DNA of 64,000 bases from Thiomicrospira pelophila DSM 1534. Its GTDB lineage: Bacteria; Pseudomonadota; Gammaproteobacteria; Thiomicrospirales; Thiomicrospiraceae. Below are positions 39,700 to 48,528 of this stretch, piece after piece (the stretch's first letter is position 1; every line of letters starts with the position of its first letter). The notes below the pieces were generated by a model. That model was given only the letters and a program-made list of their open reading frames with translations. It had not been told where the DNA came from and did no database searches. Position numbers and translations under genes: made by a program. The DNA is taken from the NCBI RefSeq assembly GCF_000711195.1, contig NZ_JOMR01000001.1, positions 1,364,001-1,428,000 on the forward strand. Reading direction: 5' to 3'.

Positions 39700-40269
39700 T
39701 TAAGATTCTTTGCTCACAATCACGCGAGCTGGGCGAATCAAACGCTCGTTTAACGCATAACCTTTCTGAAACACTTCCATTACCGTGTTTGGTTCATGCG
39801 CAGGTGATGGCACCATCGTCATAGCTTCATGCAACTGCGGATTAAATTTTTCACCCGCCGGATCAATGCGCTCGACATTAAAGTCCGCCAACACATCTAA
39901 TAGTTGCTTAAAGGTCATATTCACGCCTTCACGAATTGAATCTAAAGAGGCCTCTGATTTATTTGCCGCTTCTAGACCCAACTCTAAACTATCAGCTACC
40001 GGCACTAGCGCATTAATCAATTTTTCAATGCCGTATTTATGTGCATTTTCGACATCAATACGTGTGCGGCGACGTAAGTTTTCCATATCGGCTTGCATAC
40101 GCAATAGCGAATCCCAATGCTCATCCGCTTGACTGCGCGCCTCAGCCAACAGTTGTTCTAAATCTTTTTCGACCGTCTGCTCAGCCTGTTCAAGCTCTTC
40201 ACTTTCAGATGCGGCATCCAAATTCCCTTGATCTTTAAGCGGATCTTGCGCTTGTTTCTGCTCGCTCAT
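39700..40269 (-). CDS. grpE: Nucleotide exchange factor GrpE
   Basis: 189 residues. An acidic disordered start is followed by a long helix (about 30-105, VEKDLEQLLAEARSQADEHWDSLLRMQADMENLRRR). The beta domain ends with the family closing sequence VFQKGYALNERLIRPARVIVSK. It dimerises and releases ADP from DnaK. GGAGAC lies before the ATG. It leads the grpE-dnaK-dnaJ group, 112 bp before dnaK. Confidence 0.97.
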   Translation of the reverse strand: MSEQKQAQDPLKDQGNLDAASESEELEQAEQTVEKDLEQLLAEARSQADEHWDSLLRMQADMENLRRRTRIDVENAHKYGIEKLINALVPVADSLELGLEAANKSEASLDSIREGVNMTFKQLLDVLADFNVERIDPAGEKFNPQLHEAMTMVPSPAHEPNTVMEVFQKGYALNERLIRPARVIVSKES

Positions 40270-40404
40270 ACTGTCTCCAACATACGTCTAATTAAATGGG
40301 TTTAGCTAAACATAGTGACCCGGTTTTTATTTTCAACCCTTGACTAGGATATTTCATACAAATAATTCCGACCGCTGGGCTAATCGGCTACAAAAGTTTT
40401 CAGG

Positions 40405-40410
40405 TATAAT
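40405..40410 (+). promoter_or_regulatory. Probable -10 box of nadK
   Basis: TATAAT 31 bp before the nadK start, in the divergent grpE-nadK gap. No clear -35 at the right distance. Confidence 0.4.
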
Positions 40411-40440
40411 CCAAGAATACTCCGTTAAAAAGGCAGGCAA

Positions 40441-41316
40441 ATGTTTAAACGAATTGGTATTTTCGGCAAATATAGCGGTTTTCAATCATGGAAAAGCATT
40501 GACAAGCTGATTACATTTTTTCTAGATAAACACCTAACTGTTTACCTAGATGAAACCTCATGCAAAGATTTCCCGATCGAGCGCTATGGCGTCAGCTTAA
40601 TGAACCGCGAAAGTATGCAAGGCGAAATTGACATTGCGATTGTCGTCGGCGGAGATGGTACATTTTTAGATGTCGCACGCTATGTGGTGGACCAACAAAT
40701 TCCAATCCTAGGTGTCAACTTAGGGCGGCTTGGTTTCTTAGCGGATGTTTCGCCTCAAACCATGCTGGCTACTATGGAAGACGTGTTAAACGGCACGTAT
40801 GACTGCGAAGAACGCAACCTTTTGCATGTGGAAATCTACGAACATGATCACTTAGTGTTTAAACACCTCGCCTTTAATGACGTGGTGATTCACAAGCCAG
40901 ACACCCCGAAAATGATCGAATTTGAGACCTTTATCAACGGTCGGTTTTTAAAGAGTCAGCGATCTGACGGTATGATTATCGCCACCCCAACCGGCTCCAC
41001 CGCTTACGCTCTATCCGCTGGTGGTCCAATTGTAGATCCGAGCCTGAATGTCATCAGTCTAGTATCAATTAACCCGCACACGATGAGCAACCGCCCCTTT
41101 GTGGTCGATGGCGACAGCGAAATTGAATTACGCGCTCACGAAAACTGCAACGGCGTCGCGCGCATTACTTGTGATGGTCAAATCACCTTTGAGATCAACG
41201 CAAAACATCGCACACGCGTGATTCGACACCCACACTTTATTAAACTGATTCACCCTTGTGGTCACGACTACTTTCAATTGTTACGCGCCAAACTCCACTG
41301 GGGCGAAAAACTTTAA
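40441..41316 (+). CDS. nadK: NAD kinase
   Basis: 291 residues. The GGDGT motif is VVGGDGTFLDVAR with the catalytic Asp, and the second signature is GVNLGRLGFLADV. The C-terminal beta domain has TPTGSTAYALSAGGPIVDP. It phosphorylates NAD to NADP. It is divergent from grpE and followed by recN after about 23 bp, the usual grpE/nadK/recN order of gammaproteobacteria. Confidence 0.97.
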   Translation: MFKRIGIFGKYSGFQSWKSIDKLITFFLDKHLTVYLDETSCKDFPIERYGVSLMNRESMQGEIDIAIVVGGDGTFLDVARYVVDQQIPILGVNLGRLGFLADVSPQTMLATMEDVLNGTYDCEERNLLHVEIYEHDHLVFKHLAFNDVVIHKPDTPKMIEFETFINGRFLKSQRSDGMIIATPTGSTAYALSAGGPIVDPSLNVISLVSINPHTMSNRPFVVDGDSEIELRAHENCNGVARITCDGQITFEINAKHRTRVIRHPHFIKLIHPCGHDYFQLLRAKLHWGEKL

Positions 41317-41339
41317 ACACGGATACCACTGAATTTATT

Positions 41340-43010
41340 ATGCTACAAGAAATCCATATTCAAAACCTCGCTTTAATTGAACGTTTACAACTCAATCTTA
41401 CTCAAGGCTTTACCAGTCTGACCGGTGAAACTGGTGCGGGTAAATCTATCTTATTAGATGGTTTAGGTTTGGTATTGGGCGAACGCGCTGATTCCAGCCT
41501 AGTACGTCATGGCGAAGAACGTGCCGAAGTCAGCGCACAGTTTGATATTGAGTTATTGCCACAAGTGCAGGCCTGGTTACAAGAACAAGCCTTGGATGAC
41601 GAGGATCTGTGTTTATTGCGCCGCATTGTGAATGCCGATGGCCGCTCTAAGGCCTACATAAACGGGCGCCCGGTACCCGCCAGCAGCTTAAAATCACTCG
41701 GTGACCTATTGGTTGACATTCACGGTCAACATGAACACCAATCACTCCTAACCAACAGTAATCAACAGAACTTAGTAGATACCTATGGCCATCACCAAAG
41801 CCAGCTCGAACAAGTTAAACAAGCCTTTAAACACTGGCAAAAACTTAAGCATCGCTATGATGATCTACAAGCCAACCAAGCCGAACACCAAAGCAAACTT
41901 GAATTGATTGAATTTCAACTTAATGAATTCAACAAACTCAGCCCTCAAACCGGTGAATTTGAAGCCCTGTCTGATGAACAAAGCACGCTAGCGCATGCGA
42001 GTGAAATAAAACGTAACGGACTTTTAAGCTACGAAGCCTTAGACGGAGAAGTGGGTGCCACCCATTTGGTAAGCGAAGCGATGGCGCAATTGGAACAACT
42101 AAGTGAATATACTCCAGCTTTAAACGCACAACTGTCACAACTGCAAAGCACACTAATTGATCTGCAAGAAGCCGCCAACGACATTCACCACTTTGCCGAA
42201 TCGGTCGAACTGGACCCAGAACGTTTAAACTCACTGGATGAACGCCTAAGTTCACTCTATGCACTCGCGAAAAAATACCATCTGAGCCCGGAAGATCTAA
42301 CCAACAAACACCAACAGCTGCAACAAGAATTTGAAAACCTAAATATGGATGGTGGCTCATTAGATGAGTTAAAACTTCAAATCGACCAGGCCTGGTTAGA
42401 CTATGAAAAAGCCGCGCAAGCTCTAAGCAAACAACGTAAAACCAGCGCCAAAAAACTTAGCCAAACCGTGAGCAGCAGCATGCAAACATTGGGTATGGAA
42501 AAAGGTGAATTCAAAATAGATCTTACGCCACTCGACAAACCTAGTGCGCAAGGACTAGATAAAATTGAATTTTTAGTCAGCGCGAACCCAGGCCAACCCG
42601 CCAAACCTCTAGCTAAAGTGGCCTCCGGTGGCGAGCTGTCGCGTATTAGTTTAGCAATTCAAGTCGCGAGTGCAGAGGTCGCGCAAATTCCGACCTTGAT
42701 CTTTGACGAAGTCGATGTGGGGATTGGCGGTGGCATTGCCGAAGTAGTCGGACAAAAAATGCAACAATTAGGCCAGCACCGTCAGGTCTTATCCATCACG
42801 CATTTAGGCCAGGTAGCCGCTTATGGCAACCAACATTTAAATGTCAGCAAACAAACCACCAAAGGCAAAACCCTAACGCAAGTGACACCGCTTGACCCAC
42901 AAGCCCGGGTTGAAGAAATCGCACGCATGGTGGGCGGTTTGGAAATCACTGAGCAAACCCTCAAGCATGCCCAAGAAATGCTCGAACGTGCACAATCGAA
43001 ACGTACTTAA
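41340..43010 (+). CDS. recN: DNA repair protein RecN
   Basis: 556 residues from ATG 41340 (MLQEIHIQNLALIERL); the longer frame from 41256 overlaps nadK and adds no family sequence. SMC-like ATPase with Walker A TGETGAGKSILLDGL, coiled-coil arms (about 160-370), the ABC signature KVASGGELSRISLAIQ and Walker B PTLIFDEVDVGIGG. It acts early in recombinational repair of double-strand breaks. It contains two palindrome-related sites reading VQAWL and DQAWL, the second exact. Confidence 0.97.
   Translation: MLQEIHIQNLALIERLQLNLTQGFTSLTGETGAGKSILLDGLGLVLGERADSSLVRHGEERAEVSAQFDIELLPQVQAWLQEQALDDEDLCLLRRIVNADGRSKAYINGRPVPASSLKSLGDLLVDIHGQHEHQSLLTNSNQQNLVDTYGHHQSQLEQVKQAFKHWQKLKHRYDDLQANQAEHQSKLELIEFQLNEFNKLSPQTGEFEALSDEQSTLAHASEIKRNGLLSYEALDGEVGATHLVSEAMAQLEQLSEYTPALNAQLSQLQSTLIDLQEAANDIHHFAESVELDPERLNSLDERLSSLYALAKKYHLSPEDLTNKHQQLQQEFENLNMDGGSLDELKLQIDQAWLDYEKAAQALSKQRKTSAKKLSQTVSSSMQTLGMEKGEFKIDLTPLDKPSAQGLDKIEFLVSANPGQPAKPLAKVASGGELSRISLAIQVASAEVAQIPTLIFDEVDVGIGGGIAEVVGQKMQQLGQHRQVLSITHLGQVAAYGNQHLNVSKQTTKGKTLTQVTPLDPQARVEEIARMVGGLEITEQTLKHAQEMLERAQSKRT
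41567..41577. repeat. Variant palindrome GCAGGCCTGGT inside recN
   Basis: Eleven bases matching the reverse complement of the recurring ACCAGGCCTGC variant; reads VQAWL in recN. Confidence 0.7.
42385..42396. repeat. Iterated palindrome copy inside recN
   Basis: Exact core; plus-strand frame gives Q-A-W in DQAWLDYE. Confidence 0.95.
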
Positions 43011-43037
43011 CGCGCGCACGATATTAAAACAAACAAA

Positions 43038-43072
43038 AAAGGCGTGAGATAAATCATTTATCTCACGCCTTT
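43038..43072. terminator. Bidirectional terminator between recN and fur
   Basis: AGGCGTGAGATAAA - TCA - TTTATCTCACGCCT, a perfect 14-bp stem with A-run before and TTT after, shared by converging genes. Confidence 0.92.
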
Positions 43073-43100
43073 CTAATAAGCCTTTAAAAAAGCTGCTACC

Positions 43101-43511
43101 TTACTCTTCTTTTTTCAACGTACCGTAGATCACCAAGTTGTGACCAGACAAGTTATAACCATTTTCTCTAGCGATTTCACGAATACGCTCTTCAATCACC
43201 GGGTCAACAAATTCTTTAACATGGCCTGTTTTTAAACAAACCAAATGATCGTGGTTATCACCGGTATCTAGCTCAAAAATAGAAATATTGTTTTCAAAGT
43301 TTAAACGGCGCACAATTCCAGCTTGCTCGAACTGCGTCAAAACGCGATAAACCGTGGCTAACCCAACTTCTTCACCCTGCTCTAGCAAGACTTTATAGAC
43401 ATCTTCGGCTGTTAAGTGATGCTGGTCGCCCGCTTTTTCTAAAATTTCTAAAATCTTCAATCGTGGCAAGGTTACTTTCAAACCGACTTTTTTCAACTCC
43501 ACGCCGCTCAT
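43101..43511 (-). CDS. fur: Ferric uptake regulator Fur
   Basis: 136 residues. The winged-helix DNA-binding half (1-80) includes GLKVTLPRLKILEIL, HHLTAEDVYKVLLEQGEEVGLATVYRVLTQFEQAG. The dimerisation half has the metal-binding DNHDHLVCLKTGHVKEF. The usual structural CxxC pair is reduced to one Cys (CLKT), as in Pseudomonas-type Fur. It represses iron-uptake genes when loaded with Fe(II). It is divergent from bamE, a common gammaproteobacterial neighbourhood. Confidence 0.96.
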   Translation of the reverse strand: MSGVELKKVGLKVTLPRLKILEILEKAGDQHHLTAEDVYKVLLEQGEEVGLATVYRVLTQFEQAGIVRRLNFENNISIFELDTGDNHDHLVCLKTGHVKEFVDPVIEERIREIARENGYNLSGHNLVIYGTLKKEE

Positions 43512-43547
43512 AAAAACTCCATTTCATTATTCTTCTTATACAATCCA

Positions 43548-43576
43548 TTACACTCGTGTGCTTTGCTCGTTATAAT
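43548..43576 (+). promoter_or_regulatory. Probable sigma-70 promoter of bamE
   Basis: TTACAC (43548-43553), 17-bp spacer, TATAAT (43571-43576), about 107 bp before the bamE start. Confidence 0.5.
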
Positions 43577-43682
43577 AAACGAAAATCTGGCCGCTGCGCG
43601 ACCAAAAGTTACACGCGAACCGTTTATTTCATTAGAAATGGCCCAAAGCGCTTTCACTCACAAATAATTTAGACATAAAACT

Positions 43683-44012
43683 ATGACCTTATCCTTTGCT
43701 AAACACACCATTCTTGTTCTAATCAGCAGCTTGCTACTGTTAGGCTGTGGCGGCGTCAAACCTTATAAAGCGCCGGTAACCCAAGGCGTAGTCATAACCG
43801 AACAAATGCTAGAAGACTTGCAACCAGGCCTGCATAAAGACCAAGTTCGCCAGCTGCTCGGCCCTAACTATGGTGCCAACCCATTTAAAGCCAATCATTG
43901 GGAATACATTTACAATAGTACAGACGACCAACTTCATGCTCATGCGGTTAAGCATATTGTCATTACGTTTGATCAAGACGGTTATCTAACCGAGTGGAAA
44001 CAACTTAACTAA
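43683..44012 (+). CDS. bamE: Outer-membrane assembly lipoprotein BamE (SmpA/OmlA)
   Basis: 109 residues. Lipoprotein signal ending LLLLGC with lipidated Cys22. The SmpA/OmlA domain follows: ITEQMLEDLQPGLHKDQVRQLLG, then WEYIYN. It is a small subunit of the Bam complex. It is divergent from fur and convergent with rnfH. A palindrome variant (ACCAGGCCTGC, 43823-43833) falls in the QPGL codons. Confidence 0.94.
   Translation: MTLSFAKHTILVLISSLLLLGCGGVKPYKAPVTQGVVITEQMLEDLQPGLHKDQVRQLLGPNYGANPFKANHWEYIYNSTDDQLHAHAVKHIVITFDQDGYLTEWKQLN
43823..43833. repeat. Variant palindrome ACCAGGCCTGC inside bamE
   Basis: Eleven-base variant, last GT replaced by C; reads PGL in the bamE frame. Confidence 0.7.
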
Positions 44013-44023
44013 GAATAACGTTC

Positions 44024-44320
44024 CTAGTTTGATCGTGCACGTTGCGTTTCCACCTCTTTACGACGTCGTTCGCGCGGGTCCGCTTTTAACGGGCGATAAA
44101 CCTCAACTCGATCCCCTTCTCGTAATAGCGTGTCTTTCGGCACAGGCCGACTGAAAATGCCAACCTGCTCTATCACCACATCCGGTTGCTCTTTTAACAA
44201 AGGCGACAAATCAATCGCTTGTTCCGCCGTGGTACCTTTTGGTACTTGCAAAGCAAATAAATATTGCTGGGTCGGCAAGGCATAAGCCACTTCAACATTA
44301 ATTAATTCTGCATCACTCAT
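44024..44320 (-). CDS. rnfH: RnfH-family ubiquitin-like protein
   Basis: 98 residues, a beta-grasp (MoaD/ubiquitin-like) protein: INVEVAYALPTQQYLFALQVPKGTTAEQAIDLS, then IFSRPVPKDTLLREGDRVEVYRPLKADPRERRRK, the RnfH signature. The biochemical role is unknown; it is regularly encoded with ratA. Its start overlaps the ratA stop by 4 bp (ATGA), so it is translationally coupled. Confidence 0.93.
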   Translation of the reverse strand: MSDAELINVEVAYALPTQQYLFALQVPKGTTAEQAIDLSPLLKEQPDVVIEQVGIFSRPVPKDTLLREGDRVEVYRPLKADPRERRRKEVETQRARSN

Positions 44321-44757
44321 GTTTGTTCACCGTATAACTGATTCGCCCGACTAATAAAACTATCCACCATCGTATTAGCGATTTGCTCAAAGAGTTTACC
44401 CAGTGCCAAATTTACCAGACCACTGCTAACCTCAAACTCAATGTCAAACACCACCTTGCAAGCCGATTCATCCAACGCCTTAAATTCCCACTCACCTTCT
44501 AAGTGTGAAAACGGCCCGTCCTTTAAACGCATCTCAATGCGCTGACCCGGCTCCATATGATTGTGTGTACTAAAAGCTTTGCGAACGCCCAGTTTTTCGA
44601 TCAAGATACTGGCTTCTAAATCGTGCTCCGACTGGCTCAAAACCTGCACACCGCCACACCAAGGCAAAAACTCAGGGTACGCCGACACATTATTCACTAC
44701 ATCATACATCTGACGTGCTGAATAATTTAACAAAGCCGTGCGGCTAATTTTTTTCAT
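44317..44757 (-). CDS. ratA: RatA-type START-fold protein (ubiquinone-binding / ribosome association)
   Basis: 146 residues of the polyketide-cyclase/START fold: SARQMYDVVNNVSAYPEFLPWCGGVQVLSQ at the start and LGKLFEQIANTMVDSFISRANQLYG at the end, as in RatA/YfjG and the mitochondrial Coq10 proteins. RatA is the 50S-binding partner in the ratAB (ratA-rnfH) unit. It is divergent from smpB, the same neighbourhood as in E. coli. Confidence 0.93.
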   Translation of the reverse strand: MKKISRTALLNYSARQMYDVVNNVSAYPEFLPWCGGVQVLSQSEHDLEASILIEKLGVRKAFSTHNHMEPGQRIEMRLKDGPFSHLEGEWEFKALDESACKVVFDIEFEVSSGLVNLALGKLFEQIANTMVDSFISRANQLYGEQT

Positions 44758-44821
44758 GTTAAAGAGTTCCCTTTAATTAATCGAGTTGCCCAAGTGCATT
44801 CCGTTATGCCACTCATTCCGT

Positions 44822-44827
44822 TATAAT
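44822..44827 (+). promoter_or_regulatory. -10 box very close to the smpB start
   Basis: TATAAT ends 10 bp before ATG 44838, so a transcript from it would carry only about four untranslated bases. No strong -35 is seen. Confidence 0.4.
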
Positions 44828-44837
44828 GCGCGACATT

Positions 44838-45317
44838 ATGGCAAAAAAACCCAAAAAACAAAACCACAGCAACCGTATCGCCGATAACCGCAAAGCGAAC
44901 TTCGACTATTTTATTGAACAAACAATCGAAGCAGGCCTGGCACTTGAAGGCTGGGAAATTAAAAGCCTGCGCGCTGGTAAAGGTCGTATCAATGAAAGCT
45001 ATGTTTTACTCAAAGACAACGAAGCTTGGCTATTTGGCGCGCATATTCAGCCTTTAGTCACAGCCTCTACCCACGACCAACACGATCCCATGCGCACCCG
45101 TAAGTTACTATTACATCGCCGAGAAATTGATCGTTTAATGGGCCAAGTCGATCAAAAAGGTTACACCGTAGTGGTGCTAAACCTGCATTGGAGCAAAGGC
45201 AAAGTCAAAGCCGAAATTGGTTTAGCTAAGGGTAAAAAATTGCACGATAAACGCGCGACCCAAAAAGAACGCGATTGGAACCGCGATAAACATCGCATTC
45301 TAAAAACCAATCGTTAG
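44838..45317 (+). CDS. smpB: SsrA-binding protein SmpB
   Basis: 159 residues from ATG 44838 ([20 protein letters not shown]). The upstream in-frame ATG at 44826 lies inside the TATAAT -10 box and adds only MRDI. It has the SmpB core ([26 protein letters not shown]) and the basic tail that becomes helical in the ribosome ([24 protein letters not shown]). It carries tmRNA to stalled ribosomes. The tmRNA gene itself follows 273 bp downstream. Residues AGLAL are encoded by another palindrome relative (44932-44940). Confidence 0.97.
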   Translation: MAKKPKKQNHSNRIADNRKANFDYFIEQTIEAGLALEGWEIKSLRAGKGRINESYVLLKDNEAWLFGAHIQPLVTASTHDQHDPMRTRKLLLHRREIDRLMGQVDQKGYTVVVLNLHWSKGKVKAEIGLAKGKKLHDKRATQKERDWNRDKHRILKTNR

Positions 45318-45345
45318 TTCCACACGGTCACCCTAAACCCTATCC

Positions 45346-45424
45346 TGTCATCCTGAGCATAGCGAAGGATCTCCTACCGACTGTGCAAAACCTCAAGAGA
45401 TCCTTCGCTTTGCTCAGGATGACA
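45346..45424. repeat. Inverted pair of a CATCCTGAGC..GCGAAGGATCTC repeat
   Basis: A 28-bp arm at 45346-45373 is matched by its complement at 45397-45424 with a single mismatch and a 23-bp loop, so RNA from either strand would form a long hairpin. A third, diverged copy is at 45474-45501. This motif is a known type of short intergenic repeat in many bacteria. Confidence 0.85.
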
Positions 45425-45473
45425 CGGGTGTATTGCAATCCTAAACCCTGTTTCTCAACCCATCCCGCTCTTC

Positions 45474-45501
45474 TGTCATCTTGAGCGTAGCGAAAGATCT
45501 C
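45474..45501. repeat. Third, diverged copy of the 28-bp repeat
   Basis: Same orientation as the first arm, with four differences (TTGAGCGTAGCGAAAGATCTC). Confidence 0.8.
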
Positions 45502-45542
45502 CCAACCAGAATACAACTTTAAAAATTAAATCCCGCTTCCCC

Positions 45543-45570
45543 TTTAAAATAAAAACTTTATCTCTATAAT
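45543..45570 (+). promoter_or_regulatory. Probable ssrA promoter
   Basis: TTTAAA (45543-45548), 16-bp spacer, TATAAT (45565-45570), about 20 bp before the mature tmRNA 5' end. Confidence 0.5.
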
Positions 45571-45590
45571 AGACAAACTCACCGAATATC

Positions 45591-45947
45591 GGGGCTGCAT
45601 TGGTTTCGACGGGGAGATCGAAGTTTAAGATGCATGTCGTGCCTGAATGATGCACGTAAATCTTAGTTCAAATTGTTATAGTTGCAAACGACGATAACTA
45701 CGCTCTAGCGGCTTAATCCCGCTGGTGCGGCTCAGGGCAGTTGTTCGTGGCGCCTGACGCCGTATCGACTTACACGGAATCGTATTTACCGCGTGTTTGG
45801 GTAGGTAAATACTAAACAGGACAAACTCGTCTTGCGTGCTCCCTGACAGTCGGGAAACGTTAAGATTAAATTAATAGACTGAATAAGCATGTAGACTCTT
45901 GGATGGAGGCTTTCCGGACGGCGGTTCGACCCCGCCCAGCTCCACCA
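45591..45947 (+). ncRNA. ssrA: Transfer-messenger RNA
   Basis: It begins GGGGCTGCATTGGTTTCGAC and ends with the T-arm GGCGGTTCGACCCCGCC, acceptor complement AGCTCCA and encoded CCA; GGGGCTG pairs with the AGCTCC end (one G-U wobble allowed). The tag reading frame (45684-45716) is GCA-AAC-GAC-GAT-AAC-TAC-GCT-CTA-GCG-GCT-TAA, giving ANDDNYALAA, with the Ala-Leu-Ala-Ala end recognised by ClpXP. Length 357 nt is normal for one-piece tmRNA. It rescues stalled ribosomes with SmpB, encoded just upstream. Confidence 0.97.
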
Positions 45948-45954
45948 AACCAAT

Positions 45955-45982
45955 AAAAAAACCGCTAACAAGCGGTTTTTTT
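45955..45982 (+). terminator. ssrA terminator
   Basis: AAAAAACCGCT - AACA - AGCGGTTTTTTT, eight bases behind the tmRNA CCA end. May also serve the converging dabA. Confidence 0.92.
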
Positions 45983-46077
45983 ATATCTAAACATCGGTTC
46001 AATATGACTCAATAGCCAACTAAAACTTGTTTAGTGACTATTAAGCAAAACTGAAACTGGTGTCAAATCAATCGCGG

Positions 46078-48528
46078 TTATTCACCACCACTCGCTTTGA
46101 CCCATTGATTATTAGAGTAACGCTCAATATCGCCATTTCGATCCCACCGGAAGCAATATAACCATTGATTATCAATCAGTTGACGCACCACTTCATGTTG
46201 CTGTGACACCTGTTCAATCGCTTCTCGCGGCGCATCAATAAATACACTCAAACGCAAGGGTTCATGCATCCATTGATTGCCATTATGTAAAGACTGCATG
46301 GGCAAACCAATCCGCAAATCGCCGCCGTTGCCTTCAAACACACCGATGCACCCATCCACCACATTGTGAAGAACTTTATTGCCACTGCCATAGATATAGT
46401 TATCACATACCGAGGCATAATATTGCAGGTTAATCCAATTGGTTACGACCATAGGCGCGGTCATAATCAAAGTTAGCAAGGAACGATCTTCATCTTCTTG
46501 CCAATCATAATCATGCAAAAAGGCTCGCCCATTAAGGTCCAAACCTTTTGTACGATAACGTGGCGCGACAATAAAAGACGCGTTATTGGACAAGCCCCAT
46601 TCTGGACGAACTTGAGACCAGTCTTTAGCACGACGTTTGATTGTTTGATGCATTAAACGTTTATCCGCACTATCCACACCTAAACGTACAGCACGCTCCT
46701 GACGCGCTAATTCACCCGCACGTGACAACCAGTGTTGAATCGTGTTTTCCGCATCCACCAACCCCCAACAAGTAAACTCATCCGTTGTCGTATTATGCAT
46801 AGCCGCGACAAACTGCGTGTTATCAGGGATTCGAATACCTTTATCCACCAGGCCTGCTCGAACTTCTGGCTGATTTAACAAGTAAGACAGTACGCGCACA
46901 TTTATTTCACCGGTTTGGCCACCACAAGCACCACAATCCAATCCGGCCGCGTGTGGGTTATTACAACTACTACTGCCATGCCCAACTAGCAAAACGGTTT
47001 GTGCTAGATTTTTATCCAGCCCCATCGCATGCAAAATGCCGGCGGCTAAATTCACCTTCTGCTCGAGTGTTAAGGCCTCGCCTGACTCGGTCATCTCATA
47101 AGCATCCGTCGCAGGTAAATTATTCACCGGATGCTGATGATCAGCTGGAAACAGCGAGTTTCGTAACATTTTAAAAGCATAAAGCAAGCCGGTTGATTCC
47201 ACCATGCTGAAAGCCGCGGGTGGCGCATAACTCCATTCACTCCAACGCGCTTTAAAATTAAGCTTATCTTGGATCGATTTAACCTTCAGGTCATCAACCA
47301 TTGGGCGAACTTTAATCGACGCTTTAAGCAGGCCTGGTAGTTGAGGACGACTCAAGTCTGCACCCACTGGGTGATACTCAATCGGCAACCCAAAAAAACC
47401 GGCAAAGCCAAAGGTTTCGATATCTGAACTTTGGGCTTCAAGCGCACGACGCATTACTTCTGAACGCACATCAATGCAAAACGCCGCTTGTAAACGAGGT
47501 TGATCAGCCGAACGCTGCGCTTGTTCTACACTGGCTAACTGTTGAAACAAACTTTCTTGATAAGCCATTTCAGCCGCTCTTTGCCAAAGCCAGGCTTTGG
47601 CTTGTGCGGCCTGATGGGTTTCAATCAATCTGGGTAAGATATTCATTTGATGCGCCCACAGCACTTTGAGCTCATTAAACACACCGCGATCATTATCTTT
47701 TTGATGACGCCATAACACCCATTCCCAAGCCACACGAATCGCTAAGAAATCCAACATTAAACGATTTTCTTTGCCATCAAGCCCGTCTTGCCAATTTAAA
47801 TACGCCACCCATGAAGCCCAACCGTTCACATCCAACAATAAAGCATGAGCGTAATCGGCTAAGTTGGACTCCTTTACATGCAACTCGCTAAAAGCTTGAG
47901 CTAACAAAGCTTCGCTGGTTTCGGGCAAGTCTAAAAACTTTTCGGTTAACCCGTCCTCCACCATTAAAATCTCAATGCCTTTATCCTGGCGCGTGGTCGC
48001 CAACCATTCGCTATACAAACCGCTATAAGTATTAGCATAGGAATCTTTGTAATCTTTATGGCGGAAAAAGTCCGCACAAAACTGACTGATTTGATGGGTA
48101 ATTTCGTCGCGCCATGCCATTTTGTACTTGCGATTTGGCCCACTATCGACAAAGTCACTCACATTGTGCCAATGTGTATATTCATCGTCTTCAAGCAAGT
48201 ATTTCACTAATAACTCAACCGAACAGTCCTGTCCACTTTCGGCAATCGCTCGCTCTAAATGCTCAGGCTTCAGGCTTTCCATCCAAACTTCTTGAAAGTA
48301 TGATTTTGGCATCACACAATGCACCTGGCTCAGCGCGCTCAACTTTGCTGAAACCGCCTCAATAGGCTGGTCACGCATTTCCCACCAAGGGTTAACCGCA
48401 ATCAACTCATCTAACGGCCAGGTCGGGGCAATACGCCCACAAGCATCACGTAAGGCTTCTTGTTGCGCGGAAGTTAAAGCCAAAACCGAATCCGTTGAGT
48501 TCTGATTTGGAGAAAATTGGGTGGTCAT
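46078..48528 (-). CDS. dabA: Inorganic carbon transporter, DabA subunit (DUF2309)
   Basis: 816 residues. DabA is a beta-carbonic-anhydrase-like zinc protein which, with membrane partner DabB, hydrates CO2 and traps it as bicarbonate. The expected zinc/active-site residues are all present: Cys351 and Asp353 in AAFCIDVRSEV, His517 in LLVGHGSSSC, and Cys532 in GLDCGACGGQTG. Cys351 and Asp353 have the same numbers as in the Halothiobacillus protein and the His-Cys spacing of 15 matches. Further family sequences are AVNPWWEMRDQP at the N-terminus and VDGCIGVFEGNGGDLRIGLP near the end. Its start overlaps the dabB stop by 4 bp. It lies convergent with ssrA. No carboxysome or RubisCO gene is in the window. 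Confidence 0.96.
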   Translation of the reverse strand: MTTQFSPNQNSTDSVLALTSAQQEALRDACGRIAPTWPLDELIAVNPWWEMRDQPIEAVSAKLSALSQVHCVMPKSYFQEVWMESLKPEHLERAIAESGQDCSVELLVKYLLEDDEYTHWHNVSDFVDSGPNRKYKMAWRDEITHQISQFCADFFRHKDYKDSYANTYSGLYSEWLATTRQDKGIEILMVEDGLTEKFLDLPETSEALLAQAFSELHVKESNLADYAHALLLDVNGWASWVAYLNWQDGLDGKENRLMLDFLAIRVAWEWVLWRHQKDNDRGVFNELKVLWAHQMNILPRLIETHQAAQAKAWLWQRAAEMAYQESLFQQLASVEQAQRSADQPRLQAAFCIDVRSEVMRRALEAQSSDIETFGFAGFFGLPIEYHPVGADLSRPQLPGLLKASIKVRPMVDDLKVKSIQDKLNFKARWSEWSYAPPAAFSMVESTGLLYAFKMLRNSLFPADHQHPVNNLPATDAYEMTESGEALTLEQKVNLAAGILHAMGLDKNLAQTVLLVGHGSSSCNNPHAAGLDCGACGGQTGEINVRVLSYLLNQPEVRAGLVDKGIRIPDNTQFVAAMHNTTTDEFTCWGLVDAENTIQHWLSRAGELARQERAVRLGVDSADKRLMHQTIKRRAKDWSQVRPEWGLSNNASFIVAPRYRTKGLDLNGRAFLHDYDWQEDEDRSLLTLIMTAPMVVTNWINLQYYASVCDNYIYGSGNKVLHNVVDGCIGVFEGNGGDLRIGLPMQSLHNGNQWMHEPLRLSVFIDAPREAIEQVSQQHEVVRQLIDNQWLYCFRWDRNGDIERYSNNQWVKASGGE
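46847..46857. repeat. Variant palindrome ACCAGGCCTGC inside dabA
   Basis: Eleven-base variant, again reading through A-G-L in dabA (RAGLVDKG). Confidence 0.65.
47328..47338. repeat. Variant palindrome GCAGGCCTGGT inside dabA
   Basis: Reverse complement of the ACCAGGCCTGC variant; reads PGL in LPGLLKAS. Confidence 0.65.

Noticed and set aside
41256-41339. Longer recN frame starting inside nadK
   Set aside because: RecN proteins begin at MLQEIHIQN-like sequence; the extra 28 codons are the nadK end read in another frame.
45346-45501. CRISPR-like or insertion-sequence element between smpB and ssrA
   Set aside because: Only three copies, irregular spacing, mixed orientation, no spacers, no transposase.
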